NCBI GenBank assembly: GCA_037367405.1
Contig: JAZKJV010010133.1
Coordinates: 62,001-126,000 of the forward strand
Reading direction: 5' to 3'
Source of the DNA: Ottelia alismoides
Taxonomy: Eukaryota > Streptophyta > Magnoliopsida > Alismatales > Hydrocharitaceae
Length of the DNA: 64,000 nt
In this document: positions 46,991 through 57,702 of the stretch, in pieces
Position numbering within the stretch: the stretch's first letter is position 1
How the letters are laid out: each line of letters starts with the position of its first letter
The notes under the pieces: model-generated
Told to the model about the DNA's origin: nothing
Database searches by the model: none
What the model saw: only the letters and a program-made list of their open reading frames with translations
Program-made: the position numbers and the translations under genes

Positions 46991-47590
46991 GTTTACCTCC
47001 ACTTGTGTGGAAATGGAGGTCTTGATGGTAGTGAAATCATCCAACTTCTGATTGATGCAAGGCCCTTGACAAGCTAGGCCAAGCAGTCCAAGGAATGGTT
47101 CTCAAGAGGTGCATCCTTAGATACCTCGACGTGTTGGGTACACTGGTATTGCTGATGGTACATAGACTGCTAGTTGGGGTACTAAGAATGATACTGAGGA
47201 GAAGGGTGCTGCTATTGATACTGCTAAGGAGGGTGCTGCTGATAGGGCACAAACCGCATACTGCTGGTTATGCTGGTACTGTCGGTACTGTGGTTCTTGG
47301 TACTGGTTTTGTCTCCAATTGCCATGGAATTGTGGAGACTGTTGATGATGTTGGTGTTGAGGTTGGTTGTTCTGGATAAACCTCCCTCCTTGTTTTTGAG
47401 GGAACTAGCGGGAGTTAGCAACCTAACCCTCCTGAGGTCTGCCTAGACGGGTTGGTTGCCCATCATTTGACCATACACCGTTCAGCTCCTGAATAAGAGG
47501 TGGTGGAGAGGATAACTATTTCGGAATGTATTGGGGGTCCGGCTTGTAGATGACCAGCTGCTGCTACGACTGCTGCGGACTGGGTGATGA
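46991..47590 (-). pseudogene. gag C-terminal region of M2
   Basis: Gln/His/Tyr-rich segment (NNQPQHQHHQQSPQFHGNWR) matching M1 at about 14050-14350. No zinc knuckle seen. Interrupted on its N-terminal side at about 47590 by segment S; continues at 62264. Confidence 0.7.
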
Positions 47591-50500
47591 TAGAGATTTT
47601 ATCGAGGTCTTGTCAATCAACAAGGAAGACTGACAGTCGCCGAAGCGACCTCAGAGAAAATCTCTGGTCAATCAACAATTAACCCACAATACGATTCAAG
47701 CAATAAATATAAAAAATGTGGAGTTAAAATTTATTAGAACTCTACAACAGGTGTGTATAGTGTAAGCATGTGTAGAGGTCAAACTCAAGGAGCAAACAGT
47801 AGATGGGGGCAAAATAATGCGCACAAAATTTATTCTTATCATCTTATCCATTTTTATTATTTTGTGGATTTGTATTTTTAATTTTTTATTTTACTTTTTG
47901 TTTTATATTTTGTTTTATTTTGTTTTAAATTTTATAATTTTTTATTTCCTTTTTATATTTTCAGATTTTTTATATTTCTTTTTCTTTTAAAGACATATAT
48001 ATATAGGATATATAAGGCTATACTTACAATATAGAGTAATATATTTACAAATACTAGTAAATATAAATAAAATGTAGTAAATAAACTGTTTTTGGATTTT
48101 ATAAATATTTTTAATGTTTTTGTAATTTTTAAAGATTTTTTGCTAATTTTTATGGATTTTTAATATCGAAAATATCCCAAATTAGAGATTAAATAAATAC
48201 CTGAAAATGATTCGAATATTAAAAATAGCAAATAAGGTCCAAATTTTACCCCATTAAGTTGCGTCATCAAACCGTTGAGGAGATTTCACTAATACACGTG
48301 GTGCAACCTGGATGGGTGATTCCCCTTCGTTATCTGATAGTAGAGGTTAGATCTCACGATTGAGATCTACGGTGAAGGAGCGGCTCAATCGGATGACATT
48401 TGGAATATCTGGAGAACGACTCTTGATCGAACAGTGAAGGGGAGACCTGGAAGAACACGTATGAACTCGCTTGGGGCGAGTTTGGATTTGGTCTCGTGAG
48501 CTCCTCCGACCTCCAATCCCTCCGCCGAAGGCTTCTTTTTGTCCCTAGGAGTCCTTCGTGTCAGATGGTGTCTTCAAATGTAGCCCAGGATCTCCAAAAT
48601 GGTCTAGTGATGGTGCTCGACCTAGACCCTATTTTAAGCTATCGATGCTCCTCAGATGGTGCCTTCCGGACCTGCAAATAGGTGCAAAAGTGTCACAAGG
48701 AAAAAGCGGGGTGTTCGATCCTTTATTTTTGGAGGATTGGTGGCGGGATGAGGTGGAGTGAGGTGGTCGGGCGTATGGTGGAGGAGGAACCTTGAATCAC
48801 AGATCCAACGAGGATCTGGTTGGTCAAATGGATGAGGGAGATGGAGAAGTGGAGAGGGAATGAGATGGAGGTGGAAGCGAGGTCGAAGGAACAATGTAGG
48901 ACGGTGAAACAGCTGCCCGAGCTTGAGAGCTCCAATAAGGGTTACCAACTAATCTAATCTATATTCGTAACTAAAATACGAAATAAATTGCGTAAAATGA
49001 AAGAAGAGATTAAAATATACCTAGGAAACATAAAGGGAGCATCTCATACCAGATGGGTGGTCAGGGAGCAGAGACGACATCTTGGGTGCACTCCCACCTC
49101 CTTCAGGCGCTCCAAATCCTCCAAGGTTGCTCCTCCTGTCATGAGGATACTCGCTAGGCCAGAGGCAGGGGATGTAAGACTTGGAAAATGACCAAAAAAG
49201 AAATGGAGGAAGGAGGTTATTATTTATTAACATGTTAGGGCACCCTTATTGACTGATGTGTTGGGAGAAAGATGGCATACGTACAAGAGATTTAAGATGG
49301 TGGCGTGGATCTAGATTAATGGAGGTTGAAGTTGGCGTGAAGAATGGGCGAAATGGTGGAAGAGATTCCCAAGAGAAATGGTGCAAAATAGTGGAAAAGA
49401 CATGCATGTCAACTCAAGAGGTCTAAAGGGACAGTTGACCAAGGGTTAACCATTGGCGAACTGTGATTGGTCCAGATCATGCGCTAGAAGACAAAACAGA
49501 ATGCCTTATTAGAAATTTATTAATTAAATATAATAAATGATTTTATTAATTTTTGCTTATAAAATAAAAAACATGTTTATTATTTAATTTAGTATTTTAA
49601 TATGATTTTTATATTTTTTTGGTGTTATTTATTACAAATTAATAATTAGGATTGTATTTATAGGTATACTCATCTATATTTTGACTATTTTATTTTTATT
49701 TTGTATATTTTATTTTATTATTTTATTGTCTTTTTATATATTTATAACTTTTTTTAGGCACACAAATATATTTTTATTATATTTTGTAATTTTATTTGTA
49801 CACGCAAATAAGGGTATGTAATATGTAGGTATATGTATTGTATATTTACCTTTGTATTTTTGTATTTTATTTTAATGTTTTTTTATGATTTTATTTTAGA
49901 TTTGTATTTTTAATATAATATAAAAAATATTTATAAGCTTGTAAAAATATACAAGAATAAAGAATGATCTCCCCTTTTATTTATATACAAGTATTATCAT
50001 ATGTATTTTGCTTATATATTTATATAGACTGATTTTATTTTGTGTTTTCTTTGTGATTTTATCCTCATTTCAATATGTACACATGCTATAAATAATATTT
50101 ACAGAATTATAAAAATATAAAATTATAAAAAATTTAAAAGTATAAATAAAATGAATATTTTAATCGGGTATAATGTACAATGAGGGTCCAAAACCTAACT
50201 TTCACACCTTAACTCTAAAAAATATAAAACCACATTCATTAAATAGATTATTAAAAGTTATATACAATTAGAGGTTCGATACATTTTTAGTTTTTATTTG
50301 GAAGATATGGGTCTATAAATTTGGGATTTTGGCTTTTTATTTTATGTATAAAAGGTACATTGTGTATTATTTTTGTACAAACTCAATTTTCTATTTTTAT
50401 TCATATTATTACCTACAACTTTCATGTACAAAGTTTCTTTATTTGATGTATAATTAATAAGGAATAAAATGGTGTCAACAATGCTTTATTGAGAAATAAA

Positions 50501-50789
50501 TAAATTGGATTTTTATTGTATTTTTGGCACTTATCTCCCCCTACTTTATTCCTTGTCGACCAACTCAATTCTTGACTTGGTCATGAGGTTTAGGATCATA
50601 AAATATCTTTGATATTTAATTCTTTTTCTTTTTCTACTCTTTATTATATAATTTTAGCATTAAAAATAATATTATTTACACAATAAATGAAGTAAATGAT
50701 GAGTGTTATATTGTACAAATTAATGCTATTTACATGCATTAGCTAGGGTTTTTAAGGCTAAAATGATAGAATAAAGGTGATGAAAGTGG
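47591..50789 (-). mobile_element. Lone LTR-like segment S inserted in M2 gag
   Basis: Minus-strand LTR of the same family as 36199-39648: shared CAATCAACAATTAACCCACA block near 47665, GC-rich half at 48280-49500, U3 motif near 50530-50575, GGTGATGAAA at 50777-50786. No internal region accompanies it, so it reads as a solo LTR. The expected terminal bases TGAATCTCCA are missing at its right edge, and the left edge has about 60 extra bases. CTGGG (47592-47601 area) and GTGGG (50787-50791) may be a decayed target duplication. Confidence 0.6.
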
Positions 50790-50794
50790 GTGGT
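50790..50794. repeat. Left target-site duplication of P3 (GTGGT)
   Basis: Identical to 62264-62268, directly outside the two P3 LTRs. Confidence 0.9.
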
Positions 50795-51655
50795 TGATGA
50801 ATCTCGGATTCACCATTCTAAGTCTCATTAATTAAGCTCAAGTCCCTCAAAATAAACAATATTTCTGCATTTATTCTGCATAATTAGCATTCAGGCATGA
50901 TTTCATAAGAATTACATTTTTAGCATTAATTTCTGCATAAAATAAGAAGCCAAAACTCCAAGCCAAAAATGACCTGTAAATAGCCTAACTTCCCCTATTT
51001 TTAACTCCTTCATGCTAACACCGCATCACCCAAAACCACCTCCACTGTGTACACATCACTAACAAGAATAAACGAAAAATACAAAAAATAATTAACCCGG
51101 TTAAGTGGACCAAAAACTCAAACCCTAGTTTCAGGATTTTCGGACTAAAAGCCCCATATCTACCCCATCCAGTGTCCGATTTGATCCTACTCACTTTTGA
51201 ACTAATGCACATTCAATTACCTTCAAAACAAGACCAAGTTCAAGTGAATCGGAGCTCGTATGTGAAAGTTGGGTTTTGGGTCACTTTTGTACATTGTATT
51301 TTTCGCGGCTTTTGACCCTATATTTTATGTATATATTTTCTTTATTAATAAAAATACAAAAAAATAGATTAAGGTGTCTTTTATTTATCTTTGATTTTTC
51401 CTTATTTTTCCGGATTTTTTTATCTTGTTTAAAAATGACAAAAAAATATATAGAAAACCCAAAAATCAAGGTATTCCATGTACATGGGATACCCCAAAAA
51501 ATCCACTTTTCACATTTGACCGAATTTGGCTTTGATCATGAAAGTTGTAGATCTCGTCGAGACGAGCATTTTTCGTGAAGAAACTTTTTCGATCCGAGGT
51601 CATTTGCTATTTCTTTTTGATTTTACAAAACAATTATTTTTCGATTTTTCTGAAG

Positions 51656-51692
51656 CTGACACGTGGCAGCCCCAGAGGCCGCCACGTGTCAG
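51656..51692. promoter_or_regulatory. ABRE/G-box inverted repeat in P3 5' LTR
   Basis: CTGACACGTGGC, 13-bp spacer, GCCACGTGTCAG: a perfect 12-bp inverted repeat whose arms each contain CACGTG-type cores bound by plant bZIP/bHLH factors. More CACGTG copies follow at about 51758-51778 and at 51806-51816. The 3' LTR copy (60130-60166) has ATGTG and AAGTG instead in the two arms. Confidence 0.65.
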
Positions 51693-52009
51693 TGGTTTTT
51701 GGGCTTTTTAAATTTTCGTTTTTATAAAAAAAAATTAAAAAAAAATTAAAAAGCCACGCACGTGCGTGGCACGTGCCACTGCCCCGCACTCATCCCATCT
51801 CTTCGACACGTGGCGTCCATATGGCCGCCCGATCTCGGCCGATCGGACGGCCAGCACCCTTCATCTACCTCCCAACCACCCGCGACTTCTCCGCCCCAAT
51901 CTCGCGCGCCTCCGCGCCAACCAACCAACCTACTCCTCAGATATCTCCGTAGCCGCCGACCTCCCAACTGCCCCCGCCGATCACGCATCGCCAACGACCT
52001 TCTTCGCCC

Positions 52010-52016
52010 TATTTAA
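52010..52016 (+). promoter_or_regulatory. TATA box of P3 5' LTR
   Basis: CCCTATTTAAGAAACC at 52007-52022, flanked by GC-rich DNA; start of transcription is expected about 30 bp downstream, near CTCTATTATCC. The same sequence stands at 60484-60490 in the 3' LTR. Confidence 0.65.
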
Positions 52017-53782
52017 GAAACCCGACGCACCCTTGCTCTATTATCCGCCGCTGTGAGCTTCACGAGGGTGACAGCCTCGCCTGGGCTGAGACGGCGAGAT
52101 CCGAGGGTCGATCGACCCTCGTTGTAGCGCGACCTCCTCGCCTGAGCTGCTCTAGCTCCGAGTTCTCGTCGAGCCGACTACCATCGCCACCGTTCTCCAC
52201 GACTTCATCTGCTCCGAGCTTGAGCTCCGTCGAGCCAGCAACGTCTTCTCCTCCGACACTCAACATCGCCTACGCCTCCAGCTCCGCTTCAACGCCTTCA
52301 CCTTCTCCGACAACCCTCCAGGAGAGCCTCCACCATCGACTCTGCCTGCTTCTTCGACAACGCCTGGAGCTTCATCCTCACCAGCCGCTCGCACCTCCCC
52401 CGATGACCACCACCACGCCCAGTTCATCTTCATCGACTCCAACTACTCCGACAACGTCACTCAAATTCCAGCTACTTCAGTCGCCTCCACCGCCAGGAGA
52501 TCCCCCACCGCTTCGCCACCGGAGCTGCACGCCTCCGCCGCGACAGCCTCCGCCTACACACCGCCTTCGTCACCAGGCACCAGGCCCGAGACCCCAGCAC
52601 GCGCGGAGCGCGTGCGTGGGGGACGCCATCAGCTGCTTGCCATCCAGGGGTCACATGCTACGCACGTGATCGCCTGGGTCAATTGCATTTCACCCCTGGG
52701 AGTTACTCCATATTATGTTACAGTCCAACAACCACAAGGGCACGCACGTGCTATGGTGGAAATTTTGCATCAAAGGCCCCAGTAAGATCGGTAATTACAA
52801 TTAGGTCATTCTATTGCATTTTTTATTTATTTAGCTCATTTATTTACTACATTTACACCCCTGTGTTCTCCCTCTGTTTTAAAACTCTTCTAGACTTCAT
52901 TTTATTTATTAAAAAATTGCATGATGTTCCTCATATAATTCTCTACATTTCGATATGCTGTGGATATTTTTCTGATTAATGGTTAATTAGTAATCAATTT
53001 TTCTGTGAAATATTACAAAGTTTACTCAGTTTGTGCTCTGAAATTTCTAGTTGGTTAACTGTTACTCTAAAAATCCCCGAAAAATCACATATTATAGAGA
53101 TTATTTTAATTAACATTGTGCCCAAAAATCATTGCATTTGCATGCACACTTTGCTCTGTAAAAATCATTTTGCATATTTCACTATTTTATTTTTAATAGG
53201 TATTAAATCCCACATTTTTGAAGTCTAGGATTTTTCTAAGATCCATTACCTAGTGATAGATCTTAGATAATTTTAGTTCTCGAAAATAAGTAGGTTTAAT
53301 ATTTATTAAAATTAAATATTGAAAATTAATTTGTTTGCATTTAAAAATTCATAAAAATTCATATTGCTTATAAAAATTCCAAAAAATTTACAGTGCACTC
53401 ATTTCATCGTCATTTACATTGTGGCCAAGTTTCGTATTTTTCGGACATCGTTTGATTGAAATTTACATTTTAGTCCCTAAAATAGGCCGAACTTGCACTT
53501 TGTATCTCATATTGCATTGAAAAATTCCAAAAAAAGACTGCCTTGAAAACCGAACTCAAAATTGGATAGACACAACTCTAGGTTGTTCCTTTGCCTCCTT
53601 GTGATCGACCTTGGGACTTGCCCAAGTAAAATAAACATAAAACCACTTGATTAAATTGAATAATAATTTGTGGTTATTTCTTGACTGTTTCCGATCGCCG
53701 CCTACAACGAACGACAATTCATTAACTTCACTCACGAAGATTAAAAACAACTTCTTAACGCGCCTTTTACGGACCCGTCAGA

Positions 53783-53800
53783 TGGCGTCGTTGCCGGGGA
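53783..53800 (+). promoter_or_regulatory. Primer-binding site of P3 (tRNA-Asp)
   Basis: TGGCGTCGTTGCCGGGGA, two bases after the LTR end. It matches the complement of the 3' end of plant tRNA-Asp (TGGCGCCGTTGCCGGGGA) with one mismatch. This primer is usual for Athila-type elements. Confidence 0.85.
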
Positions 53801-55033
53801 GGCAAACGGCTTAGTTTTTTGTTTTGAAAATTTTTGTTCGGTTTTCCGAATTCGGGTAGTCTGACCCCCGAGTTTTTCACTGTAAATCCCATTTTATTTC
53901 TTGTATTTATTTTTCAGCATTTATTTCATTTATTTTATTTTTGATTATTTTCTGAGTCACTCTCTTACATTCTCTCTCTTATTTTTCTTGCGAGATACCC
54001 GGCGCACGTGGAGCGGTTTTTCAAGGAACCGACGCATCTTCACCGACACCCGAAGAAACCGCAATTAAATTAAGATCGAGTCGAGTCGTGAGAGAGAGTA
54101 GAGTCTAGGTTTTTAATTTCTGCACTTTTAATTTCTGCTCATTTCTAGCGGTGTCCGTTTGGACTCTCGCGTGTGTACAAGGACATTGAACTTTATTTGT
54201 GGTGTGTCGTGGCCTGTTTCACTCTCCAGAGAGGGTGGGGCCCGACTTGAGTGGCGATTAGGATAGACCTGCACATACGGCTCTTAAATCATTTTATTTT
54301 TGATTGTGCTCGTAGGATCTTAAGCCACACTGCACTTTAACTGAGATGCACATTAGATCGTTCAACTTAGCCAAATCCAACTCAATTCTTCCCGCTAATA
54401 GAACTTTCTGCTTAGGTGCGGTTTTCATCGGCTTGCACGCATTTAGTATAAATTTTTAAAAATTCTGTATTGCATCCCACATGGAGATTGCGAGGAGGCA
54501 CTGTAAGTCTTCTAACTGAGCATTCATCATAGTTTTCCGCGTGCATCGGCTTTTCCCGAATTCCTCTCTCTTGTTTTATCACATAAATCTAATGGAAATT
54601 GGGACTGGACGGTAGACGTGTATTTGTGTTCATCTAAATTCTTCAGTGATCGCCTCAATAAAATTGGGACTGCTAAATAAAGCCGATCTTAAAAAATCCA
54701 TACAATCAAGAATTTCTGCGGGAGAGCAACCCCGACATTGTTTGATTTTATCTTGCAGCGAGGAGAGAGACGCACACTAGGATAGAGCCCAGCTCCAAAC
54801 CTAAACATCTCGTTTAAACGGCTTGCAAGATTGAATTTATCACCAACTAAAACTGAAAAGATAATAGCCGAACTCTTACGGCTTCATTGTGTGAGTTGGT
54901 GAACCCGGGGTTTGAATTGTGTTTGCATTGGTGTGCGTGAACCGAATTCAAGATCAATAGCCGCACATTCGATAAAAATTCTCTTGACTATCCCGTGCAA
55001 TCATTTCTTCCCTCTCTTGATTTAAACCTCATA
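53801..55033 (+). other. 5' leader of P3
   Basis: 1.2-kb non-coding leader. A block at 54828-54881 (AAGATTGAATTTATCACCAA ... CGAACTCTTACGG) and GGGACTGCTAAATAAAG near 54667 are shared with the M1 leader. A T-rich stretch follows the primer site. No protein-coding frame is evident before the ATG at 55034. Confidence 0.7.
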
Positions 55034-56029
55034 ATGGAACTCTTGTCCAAAAACTCTCACAGATCCGACTCCCCATTCTTCTCAAAAATGACCGAACACC
55101 CATCAGAGCTATACTATGATAATGAATTTATTTCGGTTAGGCCCAAATCAACTCAATCCCTTTATTTCAATAATCCTCCAACATTTGCGGGAGGCTTTCA
55201 CCCGCAGATAAATTCGGCCTCCTCATTAAATTTCTATTCGAACAATCCAACCGTAAATGACCACCTACCATCTCGGACCGAATCGTCTTATTCTCAGTTT
55301 CTCGCCAATGAAACTTTTCAAGATCAAAATCCCTTCAAACCTCATGACTGGTAGAGAAACCAAACTCAGATGGATAGACATGCACTGAATAATCATCGAC
55401 ATTGGATTGACCATGATAGACCCCTCGTCAGATATGATACTCATACAGAGGACTGGACTGACCGCTTAGAAACACATAAACTCTGTATGTTGACTCCACA
55501 ATATCAAGGTCTGACCAATCAACGACACATGTCTGAACCATATGAGTAGCCTCCTTCCATTATTTTTGAGGAGAAACTTTCAGAAAATAATGATCATATT
55601 TCGGATATTCCAAGAAGCTCTCCTCTCAGCACAAAGGGAAAAATGGAAGATGAAATTATCGAACATATACCTACTGCTCCCATAATTAATTATGAACCAA
55701 ATCTTGAGGAGGATATTTCGAGGATAAATAAGAAATTCAATTCAATAGAAGAGAGATTTCAAAAATTTACTGATCGATTCATCGCATTCTATGGTGGCTC
55801 GGACAGTAAAATGAATGAGGAAATAATTGGATCTGAGATTGAAAATTCTGAGGATATTCAGGGATCTATGGATAATTCTGAAAATGATTATACTGCTGAC
55901 CTTCACCCTGAACACCAGAGCCCCTCTTCGTCTGAAGAACACCCCACACCCCCACACCACCCAGAAAATACCAAAAAATGGAAATATTTGAAAATCACAA
56001 AAAAATCGAAAATTCAGAAAATTTCATAA
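55034..56029 (+). pseudogene. gag-like first reading frame of P3 (two in-frame amber codons)
   Basis: Starts at ATG 55034 (an upstream GTG at 54995 is not needed) and stays in one frame to TAA at 56027-56029, broken only by TAG at 55352-55354 and TAG at 55547-55549. The protein is polar: Ser/Asn/Tyr-rich at first, then an acidic part with a coiled-coil-like DISRINKKFNSIEERFQKF, then a His/Pro-rich end. It lacks the capsid-like core found in M1 and M2 gag, so gag assignment rests on position only. The last part overlaps the protease frame. Confidence 0.6.
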
Positions 56030-57702
56030 AAATTAAAACTGAAGATGATCTGAGGAATTTGGATCCAACTGTACGGGAAGCACTAGAAAAACGCTTGATA
56101 TTTGAACTTCCCTTTATACAGGTCATTGAGCACTTCCCCGACCTTAGAAGATTTATAACAGATAAATTAATGAACAAAAAGTCGGGCAGGATACGAACAA
56201 AGACTGAAAGACATATCTTGTCAATGGCCTCCTCCTTGGTGTTGAGGAGAAAAACCAAGAGCCGCATAGTGAAGCGGTTGCCCAGATTTGACTGCAAAAT
56301 CAAAGACACAATTTTCACCCATGCTCGGATTGATGATGATTCACCAATTAATATCCTCCCGACCTCTGTATTCCATGAACTCAAACTCGGACCAATTCGG
56401 AAGATACGAGAGATTGTACAATTAGCGGACCGATCGATAAAGCAGCCAAGAGGAATTATTTCTATCATCATGAAATTCCAAGGTGTTCCGCTCAAAGTAG
56501 AATTCACGATCATTGATATTGAGCATCAAGGGGAATTCACCCAGTCTCCTATCATTCTCGGAAAGCCATTCTTGGCATTGGCCAAGGCAAGTATTGATTG
56601 TGAGACTCGGGAAATCAATTTCACAGCATTGGAAGCACTTAAATCTGACCCTATCTTTGAGGAACCACGATCTTCTGAGGCAACCCAGGAAGTCCCCAAC
56701 AACCGTAACCATGATGCGGTAGAAGAGTCCTACCCCGCAACCACACCGGAGATAGCAGTTGTTGATGAGACTATTGGTTTAGAAAATCTCCCCAATATTC
56801 AAATCCCCGAGGATCTCAAAATAGACAAATCTTTCTACTATGATCCTGAGACATATGCATGGTCACACCCTGGAGCAACATTCTCTGAATATCTTGACCA
56901 AATCATCCCAAATCGAGAGTGCTCAAACATTCGGGAGAATAAGAACAAGCCCGCATATCAAACACCGACCAAGGAGAATTCAAATGGCTATTCATCTGGA
57001 TACTCAAGTGAACCGACACCTTCACGACAAAATAAAAAGAGAGTCACCTTTGACCTTTCGGAAGAGGAATCAGTTGATGATCCCTTATCAGGTCCGGAAA
57101 AGATGGTTTACATGAGTGAAGTCTGTTCGGCAGCCCTAAAGCCATATCTTTGTAAGGATCCAAAATTCAATCCTCGTTGGACAACTCCCGTTCCTAACTA
57201 CTACTCATCCAAAGCTAATGCTCCTGCATTCTTCAAGTACACTGGAATTCTTTCGTATGAGCTGACTGAGACCGGTGCTTCTGAGCATTCATCCGAGGAC
57301 AAACTGATTGACCCCAAGAAGGAACGAATTCTGAGAAAACAATTGAAGAAACAAAAAGACCATAATACTTGGAGTACGCCCACTTTCAATTACTACTCCT
57401 CTGAGGATAATTCCGATGATGGATATCTTTCATCTGACTCAAACAATTCATCCACTATCCATCATAATTTGTCTGAGGATGACACTGACAATAGATGGGA
57501 ATCATATGCCTCATCTCCGACTCATCTTTACGATCTCCCACCGCAGGCTCACAAAAGATCAGCCGAAAACCGCCTTAATCATCGGCTACCCACCCTCCCT
57601 CCCGACCACATCGATTCCCTTGTACAGCTTCTTCCTCTACTTAGGCCAAGGCCTAAGTATAGGGGGGACCGATGCCATCTGTATATACCATTCTTCTCCT
57701 AA
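55936..57702 (+). CDS. Protease-like protein of P3 (altered D-D-D active site)
   Basis: 574 codons from the first ATG at 55978; the frame is open from 55936. It overlaps the first frame in the -1 register, so it may be reached by frameshift. Residues about 20-100 (LRNLDPTVREALEKRLIF, HFPDLRRFI) are shared with P1. The retropepsin-like domain spans about residues 110-220. DDDSPINILP (DDD at 56332-56340) aligns with DSGSSINLM of M1 and M2, and SPIILGKPFLALAKASIDC is the conserved last strand. A long Ser/Glu/Pro-rich tail has two W-[ST]-T-P...NYYSS motifs, and the frame runs through the first palindrome. No RT follows. Function is unknown; a structural Gag-Pro role in particles is inferred. Proteolysis is doubtful without D-[ST]-G. 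Confidence 0.75.
   Translation, partial: RTPHTPTPPRKYQKMEIFENHKKIENSENFIKIKTEDDLRNLDPTVREALEKRLIFELPFIQVIEHFPDLRRFITDKLMNKKSGRIRTKTERHILSMASSLVLRRKTKSRIVKRLPRFDCKIKDTIFTHARIDDDSPINILPTSVFHELKLGPIRKIREIVQLADRSIKQPRGIISIIMKFQGVPLKVEFTIIDIEHQGEFTQSPIILGKPFLALAKASIDCETREINFTALEALKSDPIFEEPRSSEATQEVPNNRNHDAVEESYPATTPEIAVVDETIGLENLPNIQIPEDLKIDKSFYYDPETYAWSHPGATFSEYLDQIIPNRECSNIRENKNKPAYQTPTKENSNGYSSGYSSEPTPSRQNKKRVTFDLSEEESVDDPLSGPEKMVYMSEVCSAALKPYLCKDPKFNPRWTTPVPNYYSSKANAPAFFKYTGILSYELTETGASEHSSEDKLIDPKKERILRKQLKKQKDHNTWSTPTFNYYSSEDNSDDGYLSSDSNNSSTIHHNLSEDDTDNRWESYASSPTHLYDLPPQAHKRSAENRLNHRLPTLPPDHIDSLVQLLPLLRPRPKYRGDRCHLYIPFFS
55999..56005 (+). other. Possible -1 frameshift heptamer
   Basis: A AAA AAA in the register of the first frame, within its overlap with the protease frame. 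A one-base backward slip here would enter the protease frame at 56005. A CAAAAAAT run at 55972-55979 is a second, weaker candidate. No downstream pseudoknot was established. Confidence 0.35.

Larger units (their letters stand above)
50795..53780 (+). mobile_element. 5' LTR of P3
   Basis: TGATGAATCTCGGATTCACC ... ACGGACCCGTCA. The first 860 bp are AT-rich and match P1 and P4. 51655-52790 is GC-rich and holds G-box clusters, a TATA box and a Ser/Pro-rich open frame (52220-52669). The last kilobase is AT-rich with the TTGTTCCTTTGCCTCCTTG end block near 53580. The open frame is longer (334 codons) in the 3' LTR, where it starts upstream of the TATA box, so it is not a credible gene. Confidence 0.9.

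Noticed and set aside
47591..50789. Segment S as the 5' LTR of M2
   Set aside because: M2 gag continues on its far side at 62264 in register with M1 gag, so the real 5' LTR must lie beyond 64000.
53783..53800. tRNA-like sequence as a tRNA gene
   Set aside because: Only the 18 bases complementary to the tRNA 3' end are present, directly after an LTR; it is a primer-binding site.
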